Counted from the first letter of the stretch, positions 16,795 to 27,483 are shown. The stretch: 64,000 bases of DNA from Bacteroides sp. (GCF_028690125.1 NZ_JAQVBV010000016.1:1-64000), one strand, 5' to 3'. Numbers and translations: made by a program. The notes: generated by a model from the letters alone, not told the origin.

Positions 16795-19569
16795 TTATTT
16801 TGTTACATTCTCTACAGAGAAAAAATAGTGTCCGGAACCGACTTCAAAAACTGTATACTGATTCTCTTTCCACAGATATTTTATATTCTTCGATGGTATT
16901 TTCTTTTCATTTTTCTCATTTACAATGGCATCAGGAGAAGTTGGAATATAGACAATTGCGGTTGTATTACATGGTATGGATATATTCCAATGGAAGGAAG
17001 AATTTCCCTTATTCCATGAACTTTCAATCAGACCATGAACCGAATGAAAAGAACCTTTAACTTCATCTAATCCATCAATAATTTCCGGTTTCATTATTAT
17101 TTTCTTGAATCCGCAACTTTCCGGAGAATCCTTTATTCCTGCCAAGTTTTCATAAAACCAAATAATAAGATCGCCTAATTGCATGACATGATTTTGAGAA
17201 TCAATCCATTTTTCCATTGCGTCACCATTCCAATGTTCCCAAATAGTCGTAGCTCCCTTTTTAATCATATAACCAAAACTCGGATAATCTGTTTTTAATA
17301 GCATCTGGTATGCTATATCAGGTCTTCCATTTTCACTAAGCCCTCGCATTAACCATTGATTACCAATTATCCCCGTACTGACATGTCCTTTAAAATCATT
17401 CAAAATTCTCTTTTCAACATTCTCAAAAACTACTTTTTCATGACTTTCAGGAACCAAACCAAATTTTAATGATAACAGATTTGCCGTAACTGTATTATTA
17501 CTATAATACCCTTTATCTTTATTAAAAAATTTCTTATTATACGCATCTTTTACCTGAATAGATTGTCTTTCAAATTCTATAGCATCATCCGGTCTATTTA
17601 AAATATGAGCAAATTTTTCAAGCAACTTAAGCATATGATAGTAATATGAAGTACCAATCAATGTTTTATTTGTAATAAGAGTTGAATCTTTAGGATCATT
17701 GTATGTAGGATTCTCAGGAGGAGTACACCAATCACCGTATTGGTCTCTCGGCATCAGGTTATCTTCAGTCATATATTTATCCCGCATATAATAAAGCCAT
17801 TTTTTCATTGAACTGTAATATTTTACAATAGGTTCTTTATTACCAAATTGTTCATAGAGCATTTCAGAGACAGTCAAATATGTACCCGGCCAAGTCATGT
17901 TATCAGTATATGCACTCCAATAACTGGGAGCAATATCCGATACACTACCATCCTCGCGCTGTGTTATACATATATCGTTCACCCATTTAGCATATAGATT
18001 ATTATTGTTAAAAATAAAGCTTTCTCCGAATGAACCAATAGCTCGATCACCTGTCCAACCCATACGTTCTGAGCGCTGCGGACAATCCGTTGGCATTCCA
18101 CGATAATTGCCACGTATACTCCAATATGCATTCTTATATATTTGATTTATTAAAGTATTTGAAGTTTCAAAAAAACCAGTTTGCTCCATTTCGTCACATA
18201 CTACCTTACCTTCAAAATCAGATGACTTAGGAATGCCCGGGAATCCTGAAATCTCTACAAAACGAAAACCGTGAGAAATGAAAGAAGGTTCCCACTCTTC
18301 TATTTCTTCACTTCCTTTTAATATATATTTATCTGTTGCTAAAGCTCCTCTCAAGTTATCCTGATTAACTGTTCCATCTTCATTTAAAAATTCAGCGAAA
18401 CGTAGAACTACTTGTGTTCCACGATTACCTTTAACTTTCATTTTTAACCAGCCAACTATATTTTGCCCCATATCTAAAATATAGTTCCCATTTTTAATAC
18501 TCTGAATGCTAACAGGGTGGACAGTCTCTACAATTTTAATGTTCTGATTCAATTGAGCACCTAACTTTCCTTTAGGAGGATTTACAGACTCTACATTCAG
18601 CCACAACGCATCATCAAAATTAGTCCTATCCCACTCCGGCATCTCCTTCCGAGCATCATATTCCTCTCCATCATATTCATTATTTGCTATGATAGGTCCA
18701 TTAGCTGTAACCTTCCAACTTTTATCACTTATCAATAATTGTTTACTGCCATCAGCAAACTCTACCTCCATTTGCAGAATTAACTTGGGGTATTCAAAAG
18801 AATCAGTACGCCGCATATGAAAAAAACGTCCATTACCTAAAACTACACCTATAGCATTTGTACCTTTTTGAAGAATCTCAGTAATATCAAATGTATTATA
18901 TTTTACTTCTTTACGATAATCTGTAGGGGTTGGAGAAAGTTCTTGTTGTCCGACAATATCACCATTTATATGCAACTTATATAAGCCTAATCCACATAGA
19001 TATAAGATCGCTTTTACTGGACGTTGCTGAATATTAAACTCTTTTCGAAAATATCTAGCAGACATTCGGGTGCATTCGGCTTTTTGATTCTCCCAAACAA
19101 ACGATTTATCTAATCCAATCCACTGAGCTTTCCATTCTTCTGGAGTAAGTATTCCCATTGTCCATTTAGCAGGACTACTCCACTCCGTTTTGCCTTTATT
19201 AGTTACTACATAAACTTTCCAATAACACTCCATCCCACTTTTCAATGGTTTTCCATTATAAGGAATAAAAATAGATTCCCCCGAATTAACTTGTTTTGAA
19301 TCCCACAAATCTCCCTCATTCGCATTTAACTTGTTTAATGAAGATGCAACTAAAATTCGAAAACTCTTCTGGACAATCGACTTCATATCACTTTTTAATT
19401 CCCAGCTGAATCGTGGAGAAACCACATCTAATCCCTTTGGATTATCAATCAGTTCACAGCGAAGATTTACTACTCCTATATTAGAATTTACACTTCTAGT
19501 ATAGGTGCAAAAAATAAGAAAAACATTAAATAATACTATAAATTTTCCAGACAAATATATTCCTTTCAT
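16795..19569 (-). CDS. GH78 alpha-L-rhamnosidase
   Basis: A 924-residue secreted glycoside hydrolase of family GH78, an inverting exo-alpha-L-rhamnosidase. A hydrophobic N-terminus acts as signal peptide. N-terminal beta domains (residues about 35-440) include the EWKAQWIG segment typical of the family, followed by an (alpha/alpha)6 barrel. Catalytic-region motifs are DCPQRSERMGWTGD near residue 490, with the general acid region, and TTIWEHWNGD near 775, with the predicted base Glu. A C-terminal beta domain closes the protein. It is last in the minus-strand part of the locus, separated by 263 bases from the upstream GH106 gene, so it may have its own promoter or rely on readthrough. Confidence 0.93.
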   Translation of the reverse strand: MKGIYLSGKFIVLFNVFLIFCTYTRSVNSNIGVVNLRCELIDNPKGLDVVSPRFSWELKSDMKSIVQKSFRILVASSLNKLNANEGDLWDSKQVNSGESIFIPYNGKPLKSGMECYWKVYVVTNKGKTEWSSPAKWTMGILTPEEWKAQWIGLDKSFVWENQKAECTRMSARYFRKEFNIQQRPVKAILYLCGLGLYKLHINGDIVGQQELSPTPTDYRKEVKYNTFDITEILQKGTNAIGVVLGNGRFFHMRRTDSFEYPKLILQMEVEFADGSKQLLISDKSWKVTANGPIIANNEYDGEEYDARKEMPEWDRTNFDDALWLNVESVNPPKGKLGAQLNQNIKIVETVHPVSIQSIKNGNYILDMGQNIVGWLKMKVKGNRGTQVVLRFAEFLNEDGTVNQDNLRGALATDKYILKGSEEIEEWEPSFISHGFRFVEISGFPGIPKSSDFEGKVVCDEMEQTGFFETSNTLINQIYKNAYWSIRGNYRGMPTDCPQRSERMGWTGDRAIGSFGESFIFNNNNLYAKWVNDICITQREDGSVSDIAPSYWSAYTDNMTWPGTYLTVSEMLYEQFGNKEPIVKYYSSMKKWLYYMRDKYMTEDNLMPRDQYGDWCTPPENPTYNDPKDSTLITNKTLIGTSYYYHMLKLLEKFAHILNRPDDAIEFERQSIQVKDAYNKKFFNKDKGYYSNNTVTANLLSLKFGLVPESHEKVVFENVEKRILNDFKGHVSTGIIGNQWLMRGLSENGRPDIAYQMLLKTDYPSFGYMIKKGATTIWEHWNGDAMEKWIDSQNHVMQLGDLIIWFYENLAGIKDSPESCGFKKIIMKPEIIDGLDEVKGSFHSVHGLIESSWNKGNSSFHWNISIPCNTTAIVYIPTSPDAIVNEKNEKKIPSKNIKYLWKENQYTVFEVGSGHYFFSVENVTK

Positions 19570-19687
19570 AATATTTCGTTTAAGTAAGAGTTAATCGTTT
19601 ACAGTTTACTTCAAAAACTAATTTATTCCTCATGCATAAGGAGTATAATTAATAAAATATTTATCAAAGCTCAAATTGACTTTTCCT

Positions 19688-19832
19688 CATATTCCAGAAG
19701 TACTTAGATTATTATCACCCAGATATGTCATATAGTCGGGTCCCATACATACTTCTCTGTTAATACGATCAAATATACAATCTATTTTAGTTACTCAATA
19801 GTTACCTCGCCAAAATATATTTCTCCAATATT
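19688..19832 (-). other. Possible decayed coding sequence between GH106 and GH78
   Basis: Directly after the GH106 stop the minus strand reads in frame for 13 codons (NIGEIYFGEVTIE) to a stop. In the next frame, a 33-codon open stretch contains INREVCMGPDYMTYLGDN. Both look protein-like rather than random, but they are short and match nothing I can name. They could be the scar of a deleted gene. Confidence 0.25.
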
Positions 19833-22800
19833 TTATTTTCTATAATTAGGTATATACTTTAACTGCACAGGTCCTACTAACCCGGATTTCTGTAACCCGG
19901 AATTCGCATTATAGGGATTCACCCCGGCCCAAGTCTCACGTTCCTCTTTGGGTAAAGCCAAATCTCCTATCAAACGATTTACCCACGTATTGACTACGTC
20001 TACCCGAAGTGTATTTGATCCCTGTTTCAATGCTTTTGATACGTTCACACTATATGGAGATGTCCAAACGCCACCCACATACTGATCGTTCACCCACACT
20101 TTTGCCATCATATTCACTTCGCCCAGATCCAGAAATAGATCTTGTCCCTTAGTTTCATTTGAATCAAAATCAAAGGTAGTCATATAAATCATATTTCCAG
20201 AAAAACATTTTACTTTATTATCTGTAGATAATGACAAGTCCTGAAGCTGGTCCAGTTGAATAGGAGCCGGATTGGTTAATTCACTCTCAAAAGTCAAGTT
20301 CCAAGCAACATTCAAGGGGATCGTTTTCACCGGCTCCGGGAAGTTCTTTTCTCCCGTTACGGGTTCGCCTTTCTTTCTGAACACAATGAATGCACTTTCA
20401 TTTTTTTGTAATACGACAGGCACTGTTGTAGTAGAGCCATCCAAAGTGAATTCCGGTAATTTACGCATCGTTCCATCCATTGGATTCCACCATTCCGGTT
20501 GCATATTTCCTATACGGAATTTAAGATCCGCTTTCTGAATGGTTTCGCTCTGGTTCGTAACAAAGTAAATATCCGTTTTCCCCATCTTTCGATGTCCATA
20601 ATTGATTGGAACTCCATCCGGTATCTTACAATCTTCTATATTCCCTATTTTTGAGAATACTTCTTCAAGGCCTACGCCATTAAAAATCATTCCTTTGCCG
20701 TATTCTGCAAATTTATGATTGACTCCATCCACCTTCCCCCATAGTTCTTTAGCCATTTCTCTTACCTGATTATCTGCTTCCGGCTGATTTTGCAAACTTG
20801 GAGAATATTCAGGAGCCGAACCCAGAACAATGGCTCCATCGCTTACTAATTGCTTGATTTTCGCTAATACTTCCGGACGCATCGTTTTCTCTCTCGGCAA
20901 CACTAATACCCGGTAAGTAGTTCCGTGAGGTAAGGTTATCAACTCATCCTTTACAGTAGCATCGCGTACAATTACTTCCGCATTGATATAATCAAACTGA
21001 TAGCCGGATGGAAGTGCCGGATCTTGAAATCCAGTCATTTTTGGAGCGTCTTCTCCTATATAATAAGCAACATCGGCAATGTTCAACCCTTGACGCAGCA
21101 TATAGTTACACCGTTTTATATAGTCAATGAACAAGTCTAAGTGAGAGAACCATGTATTCGTGCGATGGAATTCCGTGCCAAACCACGAATTTGTTCCGGG
21201 ATACTTGTCTACATCCGGTTGATGAATATAAACATGCAGCAATGTATTATTAATGCCTTCGGAGAAATATTTGTCCGTACTCCTCTTGGCATCTGCCGGT
21301 ACTCTTGAAAATGCAGGACCACCACTCGTATTTGATTCCGACGAAACCAAATTCTTACCATATATGTGCGCGCAAGAGGATGCCGCACGATTCTCAATAT
21401 GTCCCAATTGAGTTTCAGCAGGAATCCAATACTCACCCGCCACTTCGTCCGACTGACCGCCATACATCAGGAACTCACCCGGAAAGCCCCAGTGACCATA
21501 ATTTTCGAGCCATGTACGCAAACCGTATTTGTGACATTGTTCACGGAATCCACCTACATAATCATAAGCTATTTTATCGGCAACCAGACGGCGCAAATCC
21601 CATAAGAATTTATCCGATTGCTCCTGACTGCCTACTACCTTGCCGAAATAAGCCGGCAAAAACGGCACAGCATCATACCCATAACGCTCTTTGAACTGTT
21701 CGAGGAAACCATCGGTAAAGTTCTCGCCTCCGGTCTCGTAACTATCTTGTACCACCACTTTAAAAGTCTTGCGGTCTTGCGGCGGGATACGTTCCAAGAT
21801 CTTACCTATGTAAGCATCAAAGTGGGTAGCAACGTGTTTCTTATTCATTTTATCAATTTCAAGTCCTGTTCCGTCAGGTCCCGCAGGAGCATTCATAGCC
21901 CCTGTCGGAGTCATGCCCGTTCTTAAAACGATCCATTCCCCTTCAGGTACATTCCATGTCAGTTTGCCATCGGCAGACATGTGCTCTGAGATATCCAGGA
22001 TCTTCTGCGGATTTATATTCAATGCCTCATTACCAGGTTCGGGCTGTTTCTGCCACGTATAGTAATCAAAGGGTGGGAGCGGAGACTGGTACATTTTCGC
22101 TAACGTCTTTGTCGCATAATCTTCGATGCGGGGCGAAGCGGACAACTCTATCTCTGCAATACCTCCTTCGTTGCGCCGGTTAGTCACCAGAATCCTGAAT
22201 TCTTTTGCCGTTGTTTCTTCAAAAGACATTACTACAGGAGCAAAAGGTTGGAACCCCACATTTAAATCCAACCGATGCCAGTCGATGACAAACGTTGTCA
22301 GCGTCTTGTATTCATTCTCTATTTTTGCCTGAAGCTCTATGGCAGCATTAATATATGTATGTGTCGGGTAAATCGTCAGACTACGTGCTGTAAAATCGGC
22401 ATTTGCAACAATGTCTACATTTACTTCCGCATTTACAGGTAAGTTCATCCCGTTTGCCTTGTCGGAATCGAACATTTTATCAGAACCTTCTAAAACCGGA
22501 GAAACCTTAATTTGAGAATTAGCGTTATCCAATTTCAACTGATAATCTTTAGGCGCGGGATATGCAATGACTTTCACGTCTTCAAACTCTTGCGCAGGTT
22601 TCTCCAATTGTACCGAAAGAGCTGTTGGTCCCTGTACTTTCATCTCCGAAGAAGTCAGATAACGCATCGCTTCATTGGGTTTCACCCAGGGGCCTCCGGC
22701 TTGAGACCACCCGGGTGAATTGAACATACCAATCTCAATACCCAGTTCCGATGCTTTTTTCAATGCAGCATGAGTCACCTCCCACCATTCATCGCTCATT

Positions 22801-23105
22801 AATTTTACATTCCGCCCGCCCTCATAAGGGTCAAAATAAATATTGCCTATAAATGCACGGTTAATACCCACTTTCTTCATCGCTTCGAGGTCCTTTATTA
22901 CCCCTTCCTTAGATATATTCCCGCACATCCAGTACCAATAGACCGACGTTTGAACCGTTTCGGGAGGGTTGGCAAAGCCTGCTTCCAAATCCTGTTTGGA
23001 CATCTTTTGAGCTAAGAGTGCAGCAGACACTCCCACTAAAACAACGCCTATTATTAGATAGTACTTCCACGATAACGTTTTTCTTCTCATTTTCTGCATG
23101 CTCAT
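19833..23105 (-). CDS. GH106-like alpha-L-rhamnosidase
   Basis: A 1090-residue enzyme resembling GH106, the calcium-dependent rhamnosidases known from Bacteroides rhamnogalacturonan loci. An N-terminal hydrophobic segment (residues about 14-32) serves as signal or anchor. The TIM-barrel region starts with VYWYWMCGNISKEGVIKDLE, and contains candidate catalytic carboxylates in VVVQDSYETGGENF (about 450) and SDEVAGEYW (about 580). I cannot fix the residues without alignment. A C-terminal galactose-binding-like domain is visible in DLFLDLGEVNMMAKVWVND. It lies 21 bases after the second GH106-like gene. Probable periplasmic or surface debranching of rhamnose-containing glycan. Confidence 0.85.
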   Translation of the reverse strand: MSMQKMRRKTLSWKYYLIIGVVLVGVSAALLAQKMSKQDLEAGFANPPETVQTSVYWYWMCGNISKEGVIKDLEAMKKVGINRAFIGNIYFDPYEGGRNVKLMSDEWWEVTHAALKKASELGIEIGMFNSPGWSQAGGPWVKPNEAMRYLTSSEMKVQGPTALSVQLEKPAQEFEDVKVIAYPAPKDYQLKLDNANSQIKVSPVLEGSDKMFDSDKANGMNLPVNAEVNVDIVANADFTARSLTIYPTHTYINAAIELQAKIENEYKTLTTFVIDWHRLDLNVGFQPFAPVVMSFEETTAKEFRILVTNRRNEGGIAEIELSASPRIEDYATKTLAKMYQSPLPPFDYYTWQKQPEPGNEALNINPQKILDISEHMSADGKLTWNVPEGEWIVLRTGMTPTGAMNAPAGPDGTGLEIDKMNKKHVATHFDAYIGKILERIPPQDRKTFKVVVQDSYETGGENFTDGFLEQFKERYGYDAVPFLPAYFGKVVGSQEQSDKFLWDLRRLVADKIAYDYVGGFREQCHKYGLRTWLENYGHWGFPGEFLMYGGQSDEVAGEYWIPAETQLGHIENRAASSCAHIYGKNLVSSESNTSGGPAFSRVPADAKRSTDKYFSEGINNTLLHVYIHQPDVDKYPGTNSWFGTEFHRTNTWFSHLDLFIDYIKRCNYMLRQGLNIADVAYYIGEDAPKMTGFQDPALPSGYQFDYINAEVIVRDATVKDELITLPHGTTYRVLVLPREKTMRPEVLAKIKQLVSDGAIVLGSAPEYSPSLQNQPEADNQVREMAKELWGKVDGVNHKFAEYGKGMIFNGVGLEEVFSKIGNIEDCKIPDGVPINYGHRKMGKTDIYFVTNQSETIQKADLKFRIGNMQPEWWNPMDGTMRKLPEFTLDGSTTTVPVVLQKNESAFIVFRKKGEPVTGEKNFPEPVKTIPLNVAWNLTFESELTNPAPIQLDQLQDLSLSTDNKVKCFSGNMIYMTTFDFDSNETKGQDLFLDLGEVNMMAKVWVNDQYVGGVWTSPYSVNVSKALKQGSNTLRVDVVNTWVNRLIGDLALPKEERETWAGVNPYNANSGLQKSGLVGPVQLKYIPNYRK

Positions 23106-23126
23106 TCTATTTTTTCAGTTTATGAA

Positions 23127-26100
23127 TTATTCGGCTCCGGCTGGCAATTTCAATTTGATAGGTCCCGATATGCCGGAATCATACAAATTCAGATTGGGCA
23201 CTCCTTGCCATCCCCACATACGAAGTTTTTGCATATCGTCTTTCATCCATATTTCATTAATGATTAAGTTGCCGACTCTTATCTTAATTTTATTCTCACC
23301 TGCCTTTAGCTTATCCGAGATATCAAAGACAAACGGAGGCCATAAACGTGCCCCGACGGACTGGTCATTCACAAAGATTTCCGCCATCGACCTCACTTTG
23401 CCTAAGTCTATCAAGATTCCCTGCGAAGGCTTGTCTATGGTAATAGTCGTTTCGCAATCAACATAGCCTGTGTACTGCTGTAAACCGAATGCGTACCACG
23501 ATTGTAAATCATCAACTTCTCCCGAATCAACCAGAAACTTGAAAGGTACGATCGGATTCTTTTGCTCGTCGGAGTTCAACACAAATGCCAACAGGGATGC
23601 GTCTGATGATAAACGTACCAACGTATCCGACAATTTCTGTTTCTTCCCATCAATCCAAATGTCTTTGCCAAGCATCTGTGCAGGCAATACGATGGATTTT
23701 GTCCCCACCGGTATGTTCATTCTCCAATATGCGTGCTTACTGCTCAGGTTCTCACGCCATGCGTAATATTTCCAATCCGACTGGTCATAATGAAGTTTCA
23801 ATTTACTTTCATCAATCCGTTCGTCATTCGCATAAAAAACTTTAGCAGTTGTCTTGCAGACAGTATCCCGTTCCGGATAACTAAGTTTCCATTTCCCTTC
23901 CAGAACTTTTTCTTTGAATGCCATATTCTTCCGTTCCATGCTTTTCGCATTCTTTGCCTGAGGATTGAAAGCAAGCCAATAGCCCTCATAAGGATTCAAC
24001 GTCAATGCTACTTTATTATATCCTTTCTCTTTGCCGGAGGGAATCACCTGCATTTGCCCGTTTTCGCAATTCCATATTTCTGCTGCGCCCTCTCCATCTC
24101 TCAACCATGCCGTAAAGTTCCTCACGGTATCTGTATTATTGGCCAGCCAATAAAGATGCGTATTGCCCATGGTTCGATGGGCTGTGTACAGCCTGCCTGC
24201 ATTTTCAAATCGCATTTGTGGTTTCACTTTCTCATTCAGGACTACTATCAATTCCTTTTGTTTCTCCTTTTGGGTAGCCAGATCAATCACATTCGGCATT
24301 TTCCTTAAAGAATTACTCTCCTCGATAATCACTTCATCATTCATTCCATGTTCAGGTGAACCTTTAGGAAGCTCTCCCAACAAAATAACAGTGCCTCCTT
24401 TTTTAGCAAACTCTGCAATCTTATGAAACGCAGAACGGGACATTACGTAAACGGGCGGAAGCACCAACGCATAAAAGTCGTGCTTATTAATTGTTATCTT
24501 GGTCTTTCCGTTCGATTCTCCAATTTCTCCTTTCTCCAAATAATAATTATCTCCGATCAGGAAATCAATGTTATTTACGTTCATTTGCTGCATTGCCTCC
24601 GAAAAAGTCCGGTTCGCTTCAACTGCACGTTTGTCCCATCGCTCTTCCTGTCCCCAAGCGTTTTCTTTAAAATAACACTCTGAAAAAGCCCACACGCTCT
24701 CTAGCGGATTGATCAATAAAGCATCAGCAACCAGGCGACTTTGCCGGGTAATGAAAGCAGCTCTTCTGGCAAAGTCCGTCCAAAGGTGCATGTAGTCCCA
24801 ATATGGATTATCCGAATACCAGTCGGTAGGGAATGGAATGGATTCTAATTTCCGATTCATGTAAATGCCATGAGGAACGACGTGACTGACTCCGAATGAG
24901 GTTACTGAGTTGATAGTCATTTTCATCATTTCAGGCGACTGTATCCATCCCGCCACTCCCATAATCTCGCTCATAAAGGGGCGGTCTTCAAATTCTGCAA
25001 CAGATTGTACCTCTTTAAAATCGTGCACCTCTTGCGATTTCATCACAAGACAGTCATTACCCGGCATTGTTACGGCACGTGTGGTTTTCATCAGATCGCC
25101 CACTGCTACCGTTTGAGCCAGCAACGACTCTTCCCATAAATTAGAGATGTAATACATGCCACGCTCTTGCAGCCAAGTGACTAAAGGTTTAAAATAACAC
25201 TCAGTGTACACATCCGACACTACATCGAACCAGTCGCAGCGGGCTTTTGCATAAATCCCGTCTTTATCTTCTTCGGTCAGCAAAGGCAACCACAACCTTA
25301 TATCGCGCTTTTTCTTATTCTCATATTGTTGGGCAAAATGTTCCGACCATGCCATTTGCCAACCATAATCCCCTTCGTTATCAACAAAGACTCCGGGCAT
25401 CGTTTTCCCCATCTCTTTTCCGAACTGTGCATCATACTTCTCATGTACCAACGGGATAAAGACTTCCATTAATTTAGGGTCCAGGTAGTTTACTCTTCCG
25501 CCATCAATGCCCGGATGGTGTTTCACTTCATACGTATAGACCACCCAATCTCCTTCGGGTGCGGTCCAACTGATGTTTTTCCCTTTTCCTATCACTTGCA
25601 GGGTTGCTGCATCAATCTGTCCATTCACTTTCTTTCCGGCAACTGCAAAATCGATTGATTCATAGCGAACCGTCTTTTTAGCTGTAACTTCGTATCGCTG
25701 CCATGCCAGATATTGAGCCTCTAACTCCGGTGATAGTTCAAGCACCTTACCCGCAGCTTGCCCACTCGGCCAATTGTAGTCATCACAATAACTAAAAGAC
25801 ATACCAAGCTCTTTGGTTTTCTGCAACGTATTGCCAAAGCTGTTGAACCAGGGCTTTGCCAGATACTGTTCTACCGGAAGTGCTGCCACCGAACCATCAA
25901 ATCCGGAACGGGGATGAGCATAACCCGGATTCAATCTCTGCTTTGCCATTTCTTCCGCCATCACTGCTGCCGACTGTTCATCCTTAATCGCATCATCCCA
26001 GAACCAGAATGTGTGGGGAGCATAAAACATCGGAGGATTGGTAAACATCGTACGAATCTCCTTCGGGTTACTATATTTTTTCTGCCACTCCGGTAAGCTC

Positions 26101-26183
26101 CCCTTTTTTGTGGACTGAGCATTAACGGCAGTACACAGACTACAACCTGCAACAATCAAATAAATAAGTTTCGTCATTCTCAT
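23127..26183 (-). CDS. GH106-like glycoside hydrolase
   Basis: A 1018-residue secreted enzyme with a signal peptide ending near AVNAQ (residue 23). It shares the GH106-type layout: APHTFWFWDDAIKDEQSAAV at the barrel start, GMSFSYCDDYNWPSGQAAG near 130, and a carboxylate-rich GVFVDNEGDYGWQ near 265. A Gal-binding-like beta domain (ILIDLGKVRSMAEIFVND) lies near 945. It is clearly distinct from the neighbouring GH106 protein, so the two probably attack different linkages or chain positions. It may instead belong to an unclassified GH106-related group. A 15-bp hairpin lies just upstream in the intercistronic region. Confidence 0.78.
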   Translation of the reverse strand: MRMTKLIYLIVAGCSLCTAVNAQSTKKGSLPEWQKKYSNPKEIRTMFTNPPMFYAPHTFWFWDDAIKDEQSAAVMAEEMAKQRLNPGYAHPRSGFDGSVAALPVEQYLAKPWFNSFGNTLQKTKELGMSFSYCDDYNWPSGQAAGKVLELSPELEAQYLAWQRYEVTAKKTVRYESIDFAVAGKKVNGQIDAATLQVIGKGKNISWTAPEGDWVVYTYEVKHHPGIDGGRVNYLDPKLMEVFIPLVHEKYDAQFGKEMGKTMPGVFVDNEGDYGWQMAWSEHFAQQYENKKKRDIRLWLPLLTEEDKDGIYAKARCDWFDVVSDVYTECYFKPLVTWLQERGMYYISNLWEESLLAQTVAVGDLMKTTRAVTMPGNDCLVMKSQEVHDFKEVQSVAEFEDRPFMSEIMGVAGWIQSPEMMKMTINSVTSFGVSHVVPHGIYMNRKLESIPFPTDWYSDNPYWDYMHLWTDFARRAAFITRQSRLVADALLINPLESVWAFSECYFKENAWGQEERWDKRAVEANRTFSEAMQQMNVNNIDFLIGDNYYLEKGEIGESNGKTKITINKHDFYALVLPPVYVMSRSAFHKIAEFAKKGGTVILLGELPKGSPEHGMNDEVIIEESNSLRKMPNVIDLATQKEKQKELIVVLNEKVKPQMRFENAGRLYTAHRTMGNTHLYWLANNTDTVRNFTAWLRDGEGAAEIWNCENGQMQVIPSGKEKGYNKVALTLNPYEGYWLAFNPQAKNAKSMERKNMAFKEKVLEGKWKLSYPERDTVCKTTAKVFYANDERIDESKLKLHYDQSDWKYYAWRENLSSKHAYWRMNIPVGTKSIVLPAQMLGKDIWIDGKKQKLSDTLVRLSSDASLLAFVLNSDEQKNPIVPFKFLVDSGEVDDLQSWYAFGLQQYTGYVDCETTITIDKPSQGILIDLGKVRSMAEIFVNDQSVGARLWPPFVFDISDKLKAGENKIKIRVGNLIINEIWMKDDMQKLRMWGWQGVPNLNLYDSGISGPIKLKLPAGAE

Positions 26184-26224
26184 ACTTTCTTCAATTAGCT
26201 TTATTTAAAACGCTTCTATTATTT

Positions 26225-26275
26225 CATCCGTAATCATACGAGCTTCACCAGATACGCTTTGTATGATTACGGATG
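26225..26275 (-). other. Strong intercistronic hairpin upstream of the enzyme genes
   Basis: A perfect 15-bp stem is formed by 26225-26239 (CATCCGTAATCATAC) and 26261-26275 (GTATGATTACGGATG), with a 21-nt loop. On the transcribed minus strand no T-run follows, so it is more likely an mRNA processing or stability element, or an attenuator, than a plain terminator. It separates the SusC/SusD/lipoprotein genes from the hydrolases. Confidence 0.7.
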
Positions 26276-26292
26276 TTTTAATACCATTGAAC

Positions 26293-27483
26293 TTACTCCC
26301 GTTCCTCGCCTAAAATAGACAATTCCGCTAAATGTGCATAAGGACTGTTATCGTAAGACTTGTTCATCACTACCTTGAAATACGAGAAGTTCTCCTTCGT
26401 ATCTACCGGATAGTATTGAGGTGCTGTATCCGAGCGTGAATAGATATCATACGTCTCCAGATCAGTCCAATTTTCTCCGTCATTACTTCCTTGAATGGTA
26501 AAATTACTAAAGGAATATCCTGTTCTACAATTCGGATCATTTCTGCATTGTAATACCACACGCCTTATATTGACCTTCTTTTTCATATCTACTGCCAGCC
26601 AATGTGGATAGCCCGGCACATCACTGCCTGAATGACGGCTGTGCCAATACGTCGGTACCAAGCCTGCATTGGGCGTATTTTCAATCAAGCCATCCAGCAA
26701 TCTCTCCGGATTCGCCCCTCCATATCCTGTCTGTCCGTTTGGCTCATAAGAACTGGCTGTGATCGTCCAATCACTTCTATTTATGATCGTTAAAGGTTTA
26801 CTTACCTCCAACACGGATTCAAATACATCTACACAAGTAGTATCCGGTACAAAAGAACTTTGGAAACTAAACTCAGTATCCATTTTATAATCATTCAAAA
26901 CCAATGCTTCATTACTCTGTGCATCTACTACAACCTTCGTTTCCTTATTTTCTTTATTGATGTAACAAAACTCAGTCTTTGTTATATTACTGGTAAGATC
27001 GGCTTCGTTCCACTCAACCACCAGTTTATCTACATCCATATAGGCAATATTAATCGTTCGATTAAACAAGGAAGATTTGTAGATATCGCCATACGCCCGA
27101 CTATTAACTTCCACCGGAACCGACTTATTACCATTAGTGTCATAAGTGTTAATGACAAAAGAGTAATCACGTTCTTCCAGATTATCCACAACCAGCTCTA
27201 CATTATCTGAATTACCTTCAATATTGAACTCTCTTTTTTGACGACCATCATCCCACGATACAATAGCCTTTTTTATAGAAGAGTCTACACCTTTTTTCCA
27301 TTTTAGCACCACCCGTCCGTCCCCGGAATATCCTCTGGGATCTGTCGGCTTTTGAGGATAGATATGTCCTCCATATACAATATATTCTTTATAAATATCT
27401 TCCATGCCTGAACATCCGCCAATCCCAATTATAATGCTCAACAATACAATAACTCTTATCATTGCTTTCATTATTTTCTTCAT
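26293..27483 (-). CDS. DUF4998 and F5/8-type C domain lipoprotein
   Basis: A 396-residue lipoprotein (lipobox GGC near residue 24). Residues about 30-245 resemble the DUF4998 family found next to SusD in Bacteroides loci, beginning with the characteristic YKEYIVYGGHIYPQKPTDP. Residues about 255-396 form a discoidin-like (F5/8 type C, CBM32-like) beta-sandwich with HWLAVDMKKKVNIRRVVLQ and FTIQGSNDGENWTDLETY. It is probably a cell-surface glycan-binding protein. It is third after SusC/SusD, 25 bases after the preceding lipoprotein gene. Confidence 0.83.
   Translation of the reverse strand: MKKIMKAMIRVIVLLSIIIGIGGCSGMEDIYKEYIVYGGHIYPQKPTDPRGYSGDGRVVLKWKKGVDSSIKKAIVSWDDGRQKREFNIEGNSDNVELVVDNLEERDYSFVINTYDTNGNKSVPVEVNSRAYGDIYKSSLFNRTINIAYMDVDKLVVEWNEADLTSNITKTEFCYINKENKETKVVVDAQSNEALVLNDYKMDTEFSFQSSFVPDTTCVDVFESVLEVSKPLTIINRSDWTITASSYEPNGQTGYGGANPERLLDGLIENTPNAGLVPTYWHSRHSGSDVPGYPHWLAVDMKKKVNIRRVVLQCRNDPNCRTGYSFSNFTIQGSNDGENWTDLETYDIYSRSDTAPQYYPVDTKENFSYFKVVMNKSYDNSPYAHLAELSILGEERE

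Noticed and set aside
23733..24308. 191-codon open frame on the plus strand
   Set aside because: It lies wholly antisense inside the GH106-like gene, has no recognisable domain and shares its codon pattern with the opposite strand, so it is a shadow.
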